Assembly (NCBI GenBank): GCA_014898415.1
Contig: RCTD01000025.1
Coordinates: 186,001 to 250,000, forward strand
Length of the DNA stretch: 64,000 nt
DNA from: Stromatinia cepivora
Lineage: Eukaryota; Ascomycota; Leotiomycetes; Helotiales; Sclerotiniaceae
Direction of reading: 5' to 3'
The translations under genes were made by a program, and so were the position numbers. Each line of letters begins with the position of its first letter. The stretch's first letter is position 1. Below are positions 12,549 to 23,949 of the stretch, piece after piece. The notes under the pieces are model-generated. The model did not search any database, was not told where the DNA came from, and saw nothing but the letters and a program-made list of their open reading frames with translations.

Positions 12549-13580
12549 ATTCATTCTTTATTTCTTTCTAGAAGGAAAGGAAGATTCAGGGAAGAAGGAA
12601 CCCTGTAAGTGGTAAGGGTATACGAGATTTTGCTAGCAGATACTGCCAGATAGGGTAATTTTTGGGTTTGCTTGGGTTGTGCTTGGGCCTTTTGAACATC
12701 GGGAAATCCCCTTAGAATCCCCTGAAACCCCTGTCTTCCGAAAAATTCCACCTTGTTACAATAGCTGAACCTGGTCTTGTGCGAGAGAGATTTCCCATGC
12801 TATGACGATTCCCAAGAGCTTCAATCCCTCGGTAAAATGTAAAATGTAAAATGTAAATAGTACTAACCCCTTCCTGCGAGAGAAAAGTAAAAGGGTAAAG
12901 GTACCTAACCTCAAAATCCAACCCCGCACGAGGCTGAGGATCGATCTAGTGGCTTGTTTCTACCCCTCTATCTGTTTAACATCTAGAGAATGAATGGCCT
13001 GAACATTGATGATTGGTAATTAAGAGGCTAATTCCCATTATGGCCAGTATCAATCTTTTTCACTCTTTCTCCTTTCTCAAGAAAAATAACTTCAAATGCC
13101 TCAAAGCAATGGTGGCCAAAGCAAAAGGAGAGAAGATCGTTTTCAGGGGGAAACACTATTGTGGATTTACTTTCCACAGTTCCACCAAAGATCCTCTTTT
13201 TTTCTCCGGGAATTATTCTCATTAGGACCACCAGCAGCAGTACTGGTGGTCATTTATGGTGGAATGATTAATACAAGAGCATCTAGAACCTCCTGTAATA
13301 ATGTCAACTTCATCCATAAAGAAAGAAGTCTTTTCTAGCTGTTTCCCAATCACCTCAACCCAAAATCAGAATGAGGTTTAGAAATTTGCAAGCATAGTTT
13401 CAGTCTTGTGACTGACTGACTGATTGACTGCCTTGTCTCATTGGCACAAAGCTGTGTCAAAGGATGCCCAACCACACGGAGAAAATTCGAGTTACTTCAA
13501 ATGCAGCAAGTTTGGCTGGTTCATTTGTTGGTTGGCTCCTCCTCACCGCTGATCTTGCCACTTCAATCTAAATATCAATC

Positions 13581-13613
13581 ATGTGGATGAGATGTGGATG
13601 AGATGTGGATGAG
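13581..13613. repeat. 11-bp tandem repeat (ATGTGGATGAG x3)
   Basis: Three exact head-to-tail copies in noncoding DNA. Confidence 0.85.
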
Positions 13614-14443
13614 ATCTGAGATTTGGTTGCATCAGATCTCCCTTTGTGTTCACAATCTTATCATCGGAATGGGAGGTCAAACTTTGACATTTGATGAATT
13701 ACTTCAATCCATCAAAAATTGGACAATTTCATACAAGTGTTGAAATAGAAGCTTCTGAAAGGATTATTCAACATACATTCCCGATGGAGTCCCCCTCTCC
13801 TTTTCTTCTCAATGAACTTCCTGCTATAACTCCGTACATATTTGCTTGATTAGATAAGGACGTGTTTGATATTTTTGGTGAGCTCAACAGTTGTAAGAGG
13901 ATGAACAGAATCAATAAACCAAAATTGTAATGCGCAAGCTGAAATTTGAATAAGTAACAAATCTAAGAAGACAAGTTGTCATATAATTAGAGAAGAGATA
14001 AGTAGATACTTTAATGATGGAGTTGGAATTCTTATTGATGGTGCTGTATTACGTTCTCTCTGTTTCAAGAGCAATCAATATTTGCTTTGTTATTCCCTTG
14101 CTTATTCCTTATCGTCATTTCGATAAGACTTGCATGCTCGGAAGCAGGTGGTGTGTGTGATGAGACTTATGGCAGTATTCTCTTATCTTGATTGATTATT
14201 ATGCCCTTCAACCTCTGATATCACTGAAAAGAAGGCTGGATTCACAAGTAAGAAGACAAGCAGCCCTAACAAGAATTATATCACAGTACATAATCCTCTT
14301 TGTGGTACAAACTACTAGGCTCGGCATAACACTTATGGTCTTGTCTTATTTAAAATCTCACACCAAAACAATGGAACATCTAATCAACTACACAACAAAA
14401 ACATAAGACCTACCCACCATCTCATTTATAGATTTCTACATAC

Positions 14444-15660
14444 ATGATGAGTATTCAAACCCATCCCAATCAATATGCCACGCCTCCGGGAAGTTTCACC
14501 AGCCCCCCTTTGACTCCTCCGCCAACAACTGAGAAGACGTCAAGCTTGGTCTCGCGCATCATAGAGGAGATTAGGAATCGCCAGGAGGGACGCAACGTGA
14601 CGAGTGAACCCTGGATTGACTACTCATTAGATCCAAAGGGGTACAAGGAGCTACAGCAAGAACTCCAAAGAGACGAGTCGCTCTGGGGGTTTACACAACA
14701 TAAACTACGGTACAAAAAACCCTTGTCAACATCCTCTGTCTGATTCTGTCACATATCTAACACCGCACGCAGATACGATTATTTCCCCTCTATCAGTCGA
14801 CTTGTTCTCCGAATGCCCACCACCTTGCACGAAGCAGTCATTATAAAAGTTATGGTGGCAATACAGGCTCAATTGGATTCTATCCAAAGCGCGTCAGCAG
14901 ACTTCGCGAGGGATATTCTGTCTGAGGGATCGGGTTCGATCAAGTTTCCTGATGGGGGTTTTGACAGGCATGATCCTGACGCGCAATTCAGGCATCCGAG
15001 GGCCCGTTTTCCAGGAGTTGTGATTGAGGTGTCGTACTCGCAGAAGAGAAAAGACCTCGGGCGTCTGGCGGACGATTATATCATTGGGTCTAATGGCAAT
15101 ATTAAGGTGGTTGTGGGCTTAGATGTCGAATACAAAAATACCAAGAAAGCAACCTTGTCTGTCTGGCGTTGGGGCACCAAGACAAATGAAGCTGGGAAGA
15201 ACGTATTAGTCAGCAAATTGGTCGTGGCGAACCAGGTTTGCATACACCGTTCACATCTGCGCTTTATGCTAACTCAATGCAGGTTTTCCGTGATACCAAT
15301 GGCAACCCAAGCGGATCTCCCACAGGGGGGCTTCGACTACGCCTTCGAGATTTCGTCCCGACAGGCCTCGCTGGGGCTGAACTACAATTACGTGATCCGA
15401 TTATCATCCCTAGCAACAAACTATATTCGTGGCTCGAGCAAGCGGAGGGTGGAGCGCCGTTTGCCGGGCAGGAGATTGGCTTTGTTCAAGCTGATCCGCC
15501 TTGGGAAGGACAGGAGCGCAGGGATTCATCGCCAGTGGAGGAGCTTAGTCAGAGAGATGAGGAACGCTTCCGCGTGGACGAGAGTAGAGTAGAAGGTTTG
15601 GCCATAAGAGACGATTCTTCGTACAAGGCGGGTTCAACATCTGAGGAAGAAGCTGGTTGA
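14444..15660 (+). CDS. Restriction-endonuclease-like (PD-(D/E)XK fold) fungal orphan
   Basis: Three exons, 14444-14709, 14773-15235 and 15283-15660, with introns of 63 and 47 bp, give 368 aa. A second Met follows the first directly. The N-terminus is Pro/Thr-rich. The core (about residues 95-245) has ISRLVLRMPTTLHE, then PDAQF, PGVVIEVSYSQK and DDYIIGSNGNIKVVVGLD. PD..EVSYSQK resembles the catalytic PD-(D/E)XK arrangement, but the spacing is relaxed and activity is not assured. The tail after residue 300 is Glu/Arg/Ser-rich. Related proteins are expanded in Leotiomycetes (recalled from the family, no function established). It sits alone between two long noncoding stretches, as lineage-specific genes often do. 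Confidence 0.85.
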
Positions 15661-17054
15661 TTTGTTCTAGAGAGAAATAATAGCACTTTCTTGATCGTGT
15701 CTTGCCTATCTCCATTTTTTTGAAGGAAAATGAAATTTATTTCTCGAGCTTGCAGGGGAATAGTAATAACAAGAGGAATATTATACTTGAGAATAGGCAT
15801 TAAATTTTAATATCATTTTAGAAGTTACCGTGCTGATATGGATGAGCCTTTATCTGGTGTGGTTAATCTTAAGCATTTGCTTGAATACATAGAAGAATCC
15901 ACCAGTCAATTGAACATACTGGCCGATTGAACGCCTAAACCTAATTGGGCGATAGATATATTAGTAGAATTCTATCACTGAGATATTTTCGAGTTGGATA
16001 TAGATTATTAGGTTCTAATAAATGTATCAAAACGATGATTTCATTAATTTAGATTGTTCAGTTGGCAGGTGAACTTCTTCTAGTCTGTGCACAATCTCAG
16101 GAAAATCTATTTTTCCGATAGGTTCTTCTGACTTCCTCTGTTCTTATTGCCTATGTATTGTAAGGTTATACGTGTTAATTACTTTGATTTGGTGGCAATT
16201 TGTGCACTAATGAGTTTATATACATTTTATTATCTCTTTTCAATGAGACTACTTGGATATGTAATCTGTTGTCTCGATGATCTTGGATGAGTGGTTTCAT
16301 TTCGTATATTGATTGGAACTAGAGTTTGTTCTTGCAGGGTATTTGATGGTTTGGATTGCAGTCTTATGGAGAGAGATCTCTGGATTGTTGAATCTAGACG
16401 AGATATTCAGATCATCTGATATATTGAACTGAATCCAAACATCCAAACCTCCCCAAACATTGAAAACTCATACCCAGTCTGTTAGTCCGGACTATTGATC
16501 ACCCTGCTTCAGTGTCTATGATTAGGATAGAACTTATTGACTGGGAGGTAGATGGATTATCTCCTTCAAATTCCTCACACCCGAGGAAATGGTCTAAATA
16601 TCTTCTCATTGTTTCTTGTTATTTGCTTGCTAATTATCTCTTTCGTGTACCTTTGAGGCTCTGATACAGATCACATATCCTGACCTCCTCCACAATTTAT
16701 GCCCACAAGTATCCATCCCTCCCCTAAAGTTCCCGCTAAAGGGAGGTGAAATTGAAAGGTTTACCCTTAGCCATATCTTTCCGTGAGAGATACACAATGC
16801 CTGAACTGACTTCCTGTCACCTTCCTGAGAAGAAACGCAAAGAAATCGCAAAAGAAAGACCAGAAAGTAAGAACACGTCCGCTATGCCTACGCCGCTCGC
16901 TATGCCATTTCAAATCTCGCTATATCGCTACGCTGTTCGCTATCATAAAAACCGTTTTGCAGTGTCCACGCTATGCTGAAACCCAATGCAATTCTCCTCG
17001 TCTAGCGAGATATGTTCAAACAAACATATCATCACAATGTGGCTCAGAGTCTGT
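15661..17054. other. Intergenic region
   Basis: About 1.4 kb between convergent gene ends, AT-rich. Apart from the possible MITE at 16335-16506 there is nothing I can support. The short open frames have no domain. Confidence 0.5.
16335..16506. mobile_element. Possible decayed MITE, imperfect inverted ends
   Basis: The right end at 16477-16506 reads inward as CAGGGTGATCAATAGTCC... and contains AGTCCGGACT. The left end at 16335 starts CAGGGT and matches it imperfectly, mostly through C-to-T type differences. A related end lies at 19679-19708. No clear target duplication is visible, so this is tentative. Confidence 0.35.
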
Positions 17055-18227
17055 TCATCCGTCAATCGCTTCGAAAAAACTCTCCATTTGGCCCATGTCC
17101 TTGATATCTTGCTCGTCAAACATGACTTTTTCTTCCGCTCTTCTTCTACCCAATCCGACTCTATCACCTGCGAATGGTTTAACCTCTTCACCTGCCATTC
17201 CACCTTCACCCTTATATCTTGGAACTGGCAGCCCCATCTTTCTGATTCCAGCTTGTTTTAACTCCGGCAAAGTCGGCCATTCTGCTCTCTCGGACAACTC
17301 CTCATCCAAACTAGGGTGTCCCCAGATAGTATTCTGAGCAGATATGCCAGATAACCCATCTTTAAAAACCTTTCCCGAAAAGGCAGGCTTAACCTTAACA
17401 TAAGCTCCTTCGCTCTTCAATCGCATAACCTCCTCTTTATCTTTAATTCGCTGGTTCATAGCATCCTTAGCATCATTCTTTCTCTCCTCTCTATGCTTCA
17501 CCAAATCTTCCTTGCACTTTGGGAAATAAGGAGAAGAGGCAAGGCCTAGGTGTGCACCCTGAATACGGAGACGATCAAAATTCTTGCCAATCTCATATGG
17601 GGCGCTTCGATGCGTAAGAGAGGTTCCTGCAGCGGCAGTCATAGAAAAGGGATTGGGAGTCGAGTTGGTGTTGAAAACAGCATTGCTGTTGCGAGTGGAT
17701 GTGCCAGTACCATTGGCATTTGAACGAGCTGGAAGGAGATTTCCTCGGCGAGAAAATTGCGGTTGTCCTATGTATGATGAGATTTCGGGTCCATCTTGTG
17801 TCATCTCACCACGCTTTCCACCCATGAATTCGCCGACTGGAGTTGCGTAATTTGCAGAAATTGATTTCGGTCTCATGCTTCGTCTTGAGGAATTCTGTCC
17901 TATTCCCATCTCCATTCCCACATTTCCATCTCTTGTTCCTGCAGCACCAGCAGGTCTGGCCAAGATTCCCGTTATAATCGATCCTGCTATTCCTCCACTT
18001 CCACTCACACTTCCAAATACGTTTCCATCTTGCAATGCATTGAAACCCAATGGAGGGAAATCATTTGCAGAAGGTGGATGTTGTCTTGCAGGTCCAGTAG
18101 GGGTAACGTCATGCTGACTAGCATGCCGAGCTCTACTTCCAGGTCGATTACGTCCACTGGATCCACTGCCACGGAGGCGCTTCAAAGCGATGGTGTTGCT
18201 TGTTGGTTGAGTGGGAGTTGGTTGCAT
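17055..18227 (-). CDS. Disordered fungal protein of unknown function
   Basis: A single exon of 390 aa. Residues 1-215 are low-complexity (Gly, Ser, Asn, Pro, Arg), consistent with disorder. Residues 240-285 form a highly charged helical stretch (KCKEDLVKHREERKNDAKDA). The last 100 residues look better ordered, with a WGHPSLDEEL segment and an acidic end (MFDEQDIKDMGQ). I recognise no catalytic motif, signal peptide or membrane segment. Codon use looks like that of its neighbours and the frame is unbroken, so I treat it as real. The function is unknown. Confidence 0.75.
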   Translation of the reverse strand: MQPTPTQPTSNTIALKRLRGSGSSGRNRPGSRARHASQHDVTPTGPARQHPPSANDFPPLGFNALQDGNVFGSVSGSGGIAGSIITGILARPAGAAGTRDGNVGMEMGIGQNSSRRSMRPKSISANYATPVGEFMGGKRGEMTQDGPEISSYIGQPQFSRRGNLLPARSNANGTGTSTRNSNAVFNTNSTPNPFSMTAAAGTSLTHRSAPYEIGKNFDRLRIQGAHLGLASSPYFPKCKEDLVKHREERKNDAKDAMNQRIKDKEEVMRLKSEGAYVKVKPAFSGKVFKDGLSGISAQNTIWGHPSLDEELSERAEWPTLPELKQAGIRKMGLPVPRYKGEGGMAGEEVKPFAGDRVGLGRRRAEEKVMFDEQDIKDMGQMESFFEAIDG

Positions 18228-19512
18228 TGTATCTTTCTTCGTTCCTTCTTTTCACTTTGTCTTTATGGAGGGAGATAAGCTTTTGATAAAGGCAGTGGAT
18301 TGGTAGGTATAGTATTGTTCTTTGATGAATGGGTAAGTCCTTGTAAGTAAGATAAGATGTTATTTTAGTTTCCCGAATCAGAACAGTTTTTAAGAGTTGG
18401 GAAATTAACAAAAGTGCAATCTTTAATAAGAAGATGTAGCAAACAGCAGATTTAAACTGGGAAAACAAAGTCTATACTCAGACCGTATTCGGGGTCTACA
18501 GTTCACTTATCTGAACTTATCAAAGCCGATGTCGCTGGATAGAAGAACTGCAAAAGTCTCTACCGTTTTGTTGGTGGGAAGTGTGCATAGATGGATTGAA
18601 GGAAGTATAGAGTGAATGTTATGAATGATATCCGGTTTGTGAATGATGTGATTTGACTGTATGGTGTATGGTTGGTACGTCCATGTGGGCAAGTAAGTAA
18701 CATATTTATTGGATTGGCTACTGTGTTTGCTCCAATGCGCAGTATTTCTAATAAAGCAAGGTTTGATTTGGATTCAAGTGAATGGATTCGAGCAGCTAGA
18801 TTTTCCTTTGATTTTGGTATGGTAATAAGATAATATTGGTTGAGTTGATTTGTAGTGAAGTCTTTCGTCGCCTACCGTACTGATGCCTCTCTAACATATG
18901 TCTAAACTAGAGTCTTCAATTTTGATCTTGTGAAATTCGAGGTGCGTCCTTGACCGATTTCGGACTCCAATATACTAGGTAGATATGCACATCGGTGCAT
19001 GTATTCACCTGGCTCGGAAAATCTTCTTTGTGTCATTAGCGGTATGCATGAAGTTGAAGTTGAAGCTGAAGTTGATTTCTCCTCAATATTGTGGCGCAGG
19101 AAGTTCAGATCATGATATAGATATATATCCCATCCCAAGAATATCCTAGAATATCCCGTGCAAGAGGAGGGACGAACAGGAAAAAAAAACTCAAGATTCC
19201 GGGAAAGGAAAAAGAAGACTGGAAATGGAAAGAGGGTTGATTATGAAGGTGAAGTGAAGTGAGGTGAATACTGATACTGCGGATTTGGGTATGAAAGATG
19301 TAATATTTCTACTGCATGGCTTGAGTCGCATGGAGTTGATTTGTGTCGAGCTTGCCTGTGCGGAAGTGGGCGGAGATGAGGTTTGAAGGCGAGATGAGGT
19401 AGGTATTGGGATGGGAGTTGGACAAAGAGTTTTGAGCCTTGAGCTTTGTTGATATGCATTGCCAATGTGAATTTGTTCAATAGTTCGGAATGTACATCTA
19501 ATGATAATTAAT

Positions 19513-19708
19513 AAGGGGGTTTCGAAGATTGGGATTCTTTAGAAGATATAAATCCTTTGGAATATCCAAACATTGGAATCGTTTAGAATGTCTAAATGCT
19601 TTCAAGGCTTCAAATCATTTAAATATAAAATCCACCTCGAGTATTGACCTGTTTTTAGATATTGAAATCTCATATCTAATCCGCTAATCCGGATTATTGG
19701 ACACCCTG
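19513..19708. mobile_element. Possible decayed MITE related to the one at 16335
   Basis: The right end at 19679-19708 contains CTAATCCGGATTATTGG followed by ACACCCTG and matches the 16477-16506 end at roughly three of four positions. The left end near 19513 (AAGGGGGTTTCGAAGATTGG) is a poor inverted match. The two elements flank the 390-aa gene. Tentative. Confidence 0.3.
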
Positions 19709-20012
19709 ATACTACTGCTGTCGTTAGTTGAGCAGTGAGAATATATCTAACTAGGTACCTACGAATGAGAAGGTTCTTCGTACACAGGTATTATGTAGAG
19801 AGAATATTCCAAGTATGTACCTGCCTAGTACTTACCACGCAAATCTAAATCCAAATCCAATCACCCCATCTTCATCTTCGTCTTTCTCTTCCCATCATAC
19901 CTACCTACCCACCTAAATATATCCCCCCTCACACTTCACAGTTTCCCACCCTCTCTTCTCTTCCTCTTTTCCTCTCCCCTAAAACTCCCAGGCTAAAATT
20001 CGGCACCACCAA

Positions 20013-20086
20013 CTAAACTACTAAACTACTAAACTACTAAACTACTAAACTACTAAACTACTAAACTACTAAACTACTAAACTACT
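20013..20086. repeat. 8-bp minisatellite (ACTACTAA)n
   Basis: About nine nearly exact copies in the 5' flank of the DUF3237 gene, roughly 370 bp upstream of its start. Confidence 0.9.
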
Positions 20087-20313
20087 AGTTTCCGGCATAT
20101 AATTTAGAATCTAGTGGGGTCTAATAGGGTCTAGACCATTTACGGAGTACCTAATACCTAGTAGGTATTAAGTGGGTTTTTTAGCGTACGTCATTATTAA
20201 CAGATCAACAATCTTGCTTTAAGATTTCTTGATGGGTATTGGGAAGTTGGGAATTATCTCAAGTTATCTTACTTTTAATTTTTCATATATTCCAATAATC
20301 AATCATTTTGCCT

Positions 20314-20327
20314 CATACATACATACA

Positions 20328-20357
<30 letters not shown>
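20314..20357. repeat. Tetranucleotide microsatellite (CATA)n
   Basis: About eleven uninterrupted copies ending about 90 bp before the start codon of the DUF3237 gene. Confidence 0.9.
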
Positions 20358-20358
<1 letters not shown>

Positions 20359-20449
20359 CTAATACAAGAAATTTAACCATTGGATATATAGAATTTAGGA
20401 AAGATTTAAAAAATTATTTATAGGGAAGAAGGAATTCAAGCAGACAACA

Positions 20450-21384
20450 ATGTCAACAATCCAAGAAAAAAGAGTACAAGCCGGAGAGGTAGAAAAAGCT
20501 CACCATATTTCTACTCTGACGAATACTGAATGTAAGATATATCTCTCCCTTTCTCCTTTTTTTATTTATTTGGTACCCTATCATTTACTCCAATTCCTCT
20601 CTCCTACTTCGAACCTCCATCTTCATCTAATCAACAGCCAACATCTTCCTATAATCCAATCTGCATTCAGCTAACACATACCCACAGGGGCCAAACCATC
20701 CTACACTCTCCCAACCCCATCCCTCCAATTCCTCTTCCATCTCGAATGTGATATGGAGGACTTTCATTCAATTGGTGATGGAGGACATGGTAATCGCGCT
20801 ACTGTTATTTTTAAAGGTATGTCCCCTTCCCCATCACTTCTCCCATCCTCTCTTTTCCCATCCCTTTCCATCCTCTTGCCCGGCCCAGAAACGCACCGTC
20901 CCCCCTTCTCCAGGCCTCAAAGACAGACCCTCAAAACCCGAAAAAATAGATAAAACAAAACTAACTCCTCCTCTCAGGCGGACGATTCGAAGGTCCCCAT
21001 CTCCGTGGCACCATCCTCCCCGGCGGCGGCGACTGGGAAACCATTCAAAACACCCATTCTCCCTTCCCCTCCTCCTCCTCCTCCTCCACATCTTCCCCCC
21101 CACAACTCCAAACAGCCCACCTCGACACCCACTACAACCTCCTAACGCACGATAACCACTGCATCTACCTCCGCACCACGGGTGTACGCACCGGTCCTCG
21201 AGAAATCCTAGAGGTATTAGGGGAAGAAGATAAACATACAGCGAATGAATATAAGATGCGGTTGAATATGAAGTTTGAGTGTGATGATGGGGGGAAATAT
21301 GGGTGGTTGAATCGCGTGGTGGGGGTGGCGAGTAGTGGGAGGAATGGGGGGAGGGTTATTTATGATGCTTTTGAGGTTTTGTAG
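20450..21384 (+). CDS. DUF3237 family protein
   Basis: Three exons, 20450-20531, 20688-20816 and 20978-21384, with introns of 156 and 161 bp, give 205 aa. After a 27-residue lead the DUF3237 core is clear: LQFLFHLECDME, then SIGDGGHGNRATV, GGRFEGPHLRGTILPGGGDW and the DTHYNLLTHDNHCIYLRTTGVRTG strands. A Ser-rich loop sits between GGGDW and this region. The end KYGWLNRVVGVASS..VIYDAFEVL is also typical. The family is a small beta-barrel fold of unknown function, found in bacteria and fungi. No signal peptide or membrane segment is visible. It is convergent with the BLOC-1 gene. Confidence 0.88.
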
Positions 21385-21742
21385 TGGAGAATAAATGTGG
21401 ACGGGATGAGGAGGTAATTGAATGAGATTTTGGATAATTATAGATTATGTGATAGGTAATCCTTGAAGAAGATCGCCCGAATGTTGTTTTGATACTGGAG
21501 AATGAGGGTGAAGGTCAGATTCGGAGGCTTGTCGACTCCTAATTAACAGCACGCCCAAACAAAAAAACCAAAGACTTGTATGTAATGCACTTCCCAAAAT
21601 CAAATATCTTCCCAGAATTCGCAGGGTATAAAATGAACCCATAATCTCCCAATAGCGCCTCTTTAATCCATTACACTCCAAATATCCCATTACTTTCATG
21701 ATCAATTCGGCCCATCTTAAACAGCCCTTCCCAACCCTAAAT
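21385..21742. other. Convergent 3' region
   Basis: 358 bp between the stop codons of the DUF3237 and BLOC-1 genes. No further gene seen. Confidence 0.6.
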
Positions 21743-22603
21743 TCAACTCGCCCCAGAAACCGAAGTATGAATAGAACTAGATGATGGTTCAGACCTCGAT
21801 ATATTCGTCGACGTAGAAGATTCCTCCGTATCCATAACCTTCATATGATCCGCACTTTCCCTCTCCCTTTCTCCTTCTCTTTCTTTTCCCTTGCCTTTCC
21901 CATTACCGTTGGGATGTATACCATTCGTGTCGTGTATGGAGGTATCCTCATTCGCGCTCGCATCCGACATATGCGTGTCGGTACAAACCTGAACTCCCCC
22001 ATCACTCCCATTTAGCCTTACACCTCCATCTTGATCACCATCTTGATCACCATCACCATCCCCTTCATCCCCACTCCACCCATACACCCCCTCACACCCA
22101 TCATCACTCCACCCCTCACTCTCATCCTCACTCCCCTGAACCAATCTCAAAACCTCCCCCACAACCAAAAAATCCCTCTCAAGCACCTCCGCCCAATTCT
22201 GCACATTCCCCAACTCCTTAACCCTCTTCTGTCCCTCCCTAACAACCTTTTCTAATTTATCTCCTTCTTTCCCTAGCTTCCCAATCTCTTTCTTCAATTC
22301 ATTTTCCTGTTTTGTTAAAGCACTACTATTCTGATGTAGATTTTGAGCTCGCAATTTAAGCGCATGTTCGTGGGGTGTGAAAATGTTTTGGATGGATGCG
22401 TTGAGGGCGGTGCGCGCTTCGGCTATTTGGCGAGCGGTTTCTGGGGATGAGGGGAGGGATGGGTGAGAAGAGGTAGAGGGGTTGCTTGGGGCGTGCGAGT
22501 GGGTTGATGTAGAGGCTGAAGCAGAGTGGGAGCGGGAGTGGGAGGAAGCAGAAGAGGGGCCGGGAATATCGGGTGGTGGTGCTGCGAGAGAGGAGGTAGG
22601 CAT
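21743..22603 (-). CDS. BLOC-1 subunit 1-like (GCN5L1) protein
   Basis: A single exon. The first Met of the frame is at 22648, but I prefer the one at 22603 (MPTSSLAAPPP), giving 286 aa. Residues about 55-155 form the GCN5L1/BLOS1 helical region, including ARTALNASIQNIF, a long Lys/Glu coiled coil and ELGNVQNWAEVLERDFLVV, which fits the EIGDVENWARSIELDM region of the animal protein. BLOS1 is a subunit of BLOC-1, which acts in endosomal and vacuolar sorting (family knowledge). The flanks are unusual: a Ser/His-rich N-terminus and a long acidic Gly/Asp tail followed by a Ser/Thr-rich end. Both are probably disordered and make this protein about twice the usual length. Confidence 0.8.
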   Translation of the reverse strand: MPTSSLAAPPPDIPGPSSASSHSRSHSASASTSTHSHAPSNPSTSSHPSLPSSPETARQIAEARTALNASIQNIFTPHEHALKLRAQNLHQNSSALTKQENELKKEIGKLGKEGDKLEKVVREGQKRVKELGNVQNWAEVLERDFLVVGEVLRLVQGSEDESEGWSDDGCEGVYGWSGDEGDGDGDQDGDQDGGVRLNGSDGGVQVCTDTHMSDASANEDTSIHDTNGIHPNGNGKGKGKEREGERERESADHMKVMDTEESSTSTNISRSEPSSSSIHTSVSGAS

Positions 22604-23255
22604 TGTGATGTGAATAAGTTGGTGGTTATGAGTGTTTTTTATACTCAACTGCGATTGCGAATGTGATGTCGCGGGATGATAGGCGGTGTATTGTACAGTA
22701 TTAAGTTGTAGAATTTTTGTGTAATTTATTAGATATTTTAAACGAGAGAGACGGCAGAATAATAGAACGCAATTTCCATGTGCGAAGAAGAGAAATTAAA
22801 TGTGTTTATTAAAGCTGGGTGGTGGAGGAGATTGAAAGTAGTTATCGAAGAACCATCACGAGGTTGATAAGAAATTGCGGGGTGAGAGACATGGGTTGTA
22901 GTTGCGCAAGGATTTTACCGCCAAGCCCGGTCCAGGTCGATCATTCGAATTTTCCCCAGCTTATAATCTCGATCAGATTGCATTTAATGTCGTTATCTTA
23001 GATAAAAGAATATTCACAATCAAATATGTGGAAAAGGAAGACGACCAGGCAAGATCAACAAATATCAGGTTCACACAATTCAAAACGAATGCTCACATGC
23101 TTGAACATAGAATCAACTGGCCAAGGGAGTATTCTTATTGCTTTTGAATTCATAGACTATTGAAGAAAACCATTTTTCACATGATTCCATATCAGGAACT
23201 CCATGCCATGATTCCCAATGAAATACAACCCATCCCAAATCCCATAGAAGATGAT
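22604..23255. other. Intergenic region
   Basis: This lies between the BLOC-1 gene start and the RPS8 stop. It holds the BLOC-1 promoter and the RPS8 3' flank. No gene supported. Confidence 0.5.
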
Positions 23256-23938
23256 TTACTTTCTCAATTGGCGTTGGTAGAAAGCCAACTCCTCACCCTC
23301 CAAAATATAACCATCAACACGTCCAGATTGTCCAGGTCTGGATGAGACTGCGGCGTAAAGACGACCAGCCTCAAATTGCTTCTCCAAAGCAGCATCGACC
23401 TTTCCTGCAGCAGCGAATCTCTCGTGGTGCTTCTTCTCAATGGACTTGCTCTTCTTGGTATCTGGCTCCTCAACGGCTTGACCTGCCTTTTGTTGACGTC
23501 TTCGGCCCAGGTTTTGACCGTAGTGTGCCTCGTACCATTGTCTGAATGGAGCAGCATCGACTTGAACAATGGCGGATTTGGTGAGGGTGTTGGTTCGGAC
23601 CAACTCGTTGTTGGAAGGATGGAAGGCGACAACAATCACACGGACCTTGCGGGCAATACCTTCAGAGGCCCATGAGAAGTTACCGGCTTCGAGACGGAGG
23701 GCACGGAACTTGCGGTTACCACCACGGGTACGGACGAGATGGATTCTCTTGGTTCCAATACGGGTACCTGCTTCTTGTCTTCCGGCTTCGAAAGCGCGCT
23801 TCTTCCCTGTAAAAGTCTTAGTTTTCAGGTCGGAACATATATCAATAAAGATATATGGGCTATCTACTACGCACGGTAATGGGATCGCTTGGCGCCAGAG
23901 GCGGAGCGTTTATGTCTGCTGTCACGGCTGATACCCAT
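23256..23938 (-). CDS. RPS8: 40S ribosomal protein S8 (eS8)
   Basis: Two coding exons, 23938-23875 and 23806-23256, with a 68-bp intron, give 204 aa. It begins MGISRDSRHKRSASGAKRSHY, the invariant eS8 N-terminus, followed by RKKRAFEAGRQ, RTRGGNRKFRALRLE and the C-terminal GRVDGYILEGEELAFYQRQL. eS8 is a core protein of the small ribosomal subunit that binds 18S rRNA. The coding intron lies 21 codons in. A second intron is likely in the 5' leader (separate entry), as is common for fungal ribosomal protein genes. Confidence 0.97.
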
Positions 23939-23949
23939 GATTGCTAATT

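Larger units (their letters stand above)
12161..14443. other. Intergenic, divergent promoter region (2.3 kb)
   Basis: This separates the FBP26 start (leftward) from the endonuclease-like gene (rightward). It contains only short tandem repeats (AAAATGTAA-type at about 12832-12858, plus the two listed separately). The open frames in it have no domain. Confidence 0.5.
18228..20449. other. Intergenic, divergent promoter region
   Basis: A 2.2-kb stretch between divergent starts. It has the possible MITE, the two satellites listed separately and a C/T-rich tract at about 19930-19990, a common fungal promoter feature. No gene supported. Confidence 0.5.

Noticed and set aside
20013..20357. Possible CRISPR-like array
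   Set aside because: These are simple 8-bp and 4-bp satellites without spacers, in a eukaryotic genome.
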